A stretch of DNA of 21,134 nt, from positions 1-21,134 of the forward strand of contig CAYGDB010000009.1 of assembly GCA_964348535.1 (NCBI GenBank). Reading direction: 5' to 3'. Position numbers and translations under genes: made by a program. The notes under the pieces are model-generated. The model saw nothing but the letters and a program-made list of their open reading frames with translations. It was not told the origin of the DNA and searched no databases. The DNA comes from JBGPJO01 sp964348535 (GTDB lineage: Bacteria; Patescibacteriota; Minisyncoccia; Phycocordibacterales; JAKFXT01). Positions 20,637-21,134 of the stretch are shown here, piece after piece. Position 1 is the stretch's first letter; each line of letters starts with the position of its first letter.

Positions 20637-20981
20637 TCAGTTGATGATCTCGTAGACAGGCGTGCTCAGATCCCAGACCGCTAGTCCGTTGCCGAAGCGA
20701 CGACGGAGCATGTCCGTGTACTTGTTGAAGAAGACCTGATGCAGACGGTGCTGCTCATCGTCATCCAGACCCTCCTCGCCAAAAGCGTAAAGGAACTCGA
20801 TGGCGACTATGTAGTCGCGCTCGGTCTTGCCTGTGCAGTCTCGCACAGACAGGCGTTCGAAGCGATCGCCGTCACTACCGTGTTTCCACTGAGCGACGAA
20901 CTCGATGATTTCTTGCGCCGTCTCGCCGCGGATCTTGAATAGACCACCGACGACATTGTTGCGCTCGTAGCACTTAGACAT
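20637..20981 (-). CDS. Orphan protein, function unknown
   Basis: 114 residues, soluble, mixed charge. It contains GLFKIRGETAQEIIEFVAQW, DYIVAIEFLYAFGEEGLDDDEQHRLHQVFFNKYTDMLRRRFG in two pieces of predicted helix, and ends in VWDLSTPVYEIIN. I do not recognise a family. The start is set by AGGAG (20989-20993) 7 nt before the ATG; upstream in-frame starts would lie before this site. The gene is clearly more GC-rich than the neighbours. It has its own TTGACA-17 nt-TAATAT promoter and terminator, so it is an independent unit, probably acquired. Confidence 0.65.
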   Translation of the reverse strand: MSKCYERNNVVGGLFKIRGETAQEIIEFVAQWKHGSDGDRFERLSVRDCTGKTERDYIVAIEFLYAFGEEGLDDDEQHRLHQVFFNKYTDMLRRRFGNGLAVWDLSTPVYEIIN

Positions 20982-21039
20982 TGATATTCTCCTGAGATGA
21001 GAAGGAACGAGAAAGTGAGGCAGGATTGCCACACCCGAG

Positions 21040-21069
21040 CATATTAACAGAACATACCTAATATGTCAA
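21040..21069 (-). promoter_or_regulatory. Promoter of the orphan gene with embedded inverted repeat
   Basis: Minus strand: TTGACA (21069-21064), 17-nt spacer, TAATAT (21046-21041). CATATTA (21040-21046) and TAATATG (21059-21065) form a 7-bp inverted repeat that overlaps both boxes, as an operator would. Confidence 0.6.
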
Positions 21070-21102
21070 GCACCCGGTACATAAGTTCAACAAGTAACTG
21101 CA

Positions 21103-21123
21103 ACACTTGATAAAATCAAGTGT
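21103..21123 (+). promoter_or_regulatory. Extended -10 within a 9-bp dyad before the last gene
   Basis: ACACTTGAT-AAA-ATCAAGTGT is a perfect dyad. It contains TGA-TAAAAT (21108-21116), which ends 7 nt before the ATG at 21124. It may be a repressor site over a leaderless promoter. Confidence 0.5.
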
Positions 21124-21134
21124 ATGAAATTCAA
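21124..21134 (+). CDS. Start of a gene running off the window
   Basis: ATG AAA TTC at the edge, placed 7 nt after an extended -10. Only the first codons (MKF) are visible, so the product is unknown. The call rests on the promoter spacing seen at other genes in the window. Confidence 0.4.

Overview
The window looks like part of a Patescibacteria (CPR, Parcubacteria-type) genome. The grounds are indirect: AT-rich, lysine-rich compact genes, many genes with no Shine-Dalgarno site, and small proteins of types I associate with that group (transglutaminase-like, C39-like, SET, DUF2914). No rRNA or tRNA gene is present, so the placement is inference.

Layout. Positions 1-710 hold the end of a trigger factor that lacks its PPIase domain. 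A small RTX-type calcium-binding protein follows (minus, 750-1409), then an IS481-like insertion sequence (about 1514-2513). Next come a PD-(D/E)XK nuclease after a 28-bp palindrome, a membrane-anchored DsbA-like protein and a two-helix membrane peptide. A transposase remnant (4783-5078) ends in the promoter of that peptide gene. A DEDD exonuclease and a histidyl-tRNA synthetase without its anticodon-binding domain follow on minus. An RRM protein with a 46-bp perfect palindromic terminator and a membrane-anchored coiled-coil protein complete this part.

The centre (7976-14959) is a copper/thiol-redox gene run: thioredoxin-like protein, a CcdA/DsbD-like membrane protein fused to His/Met-rich metal-binding domains, a membrane-anchored CuA-like cupredoxin, the CopA copper ATPase, a pterin-carbinolamine dehydratase, an intergenic folded element, a CopZ-like chaperone and two membrane proteins. 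The likely joint job is delivery of electrons and handling of Cu(I) outside the membrane, with export by CopA.

The right part carries a transglutaminase-like protein, a SET protein (the two divergent around two long palindromes), a DUF2914 membrane protein, a response-regulator-like protein with no phospho-acceptor Asp, a cold-shock protein with a second copy of the IS tail upstream, a zinc-ribbon protein, a C39-like cysteine-peptidase homologue, a 187-nt multibranched structured element and an orphan protein. A further gene starts at 21124 and runs off the end.

Two ways of starting genes stand out. At least nine genes have a -10 box (often TGn-extended) only 6-8 nt before the start codon, which predicts leaderless mRNAs. 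Five other genes, mostly without recognisable relatives, have a Shine-Dalgarno site, and four of these have a TTGAC[A/G] -35 box 16-17 nt from the -10. This split may separate core genes from acquired or separately regulated ones.
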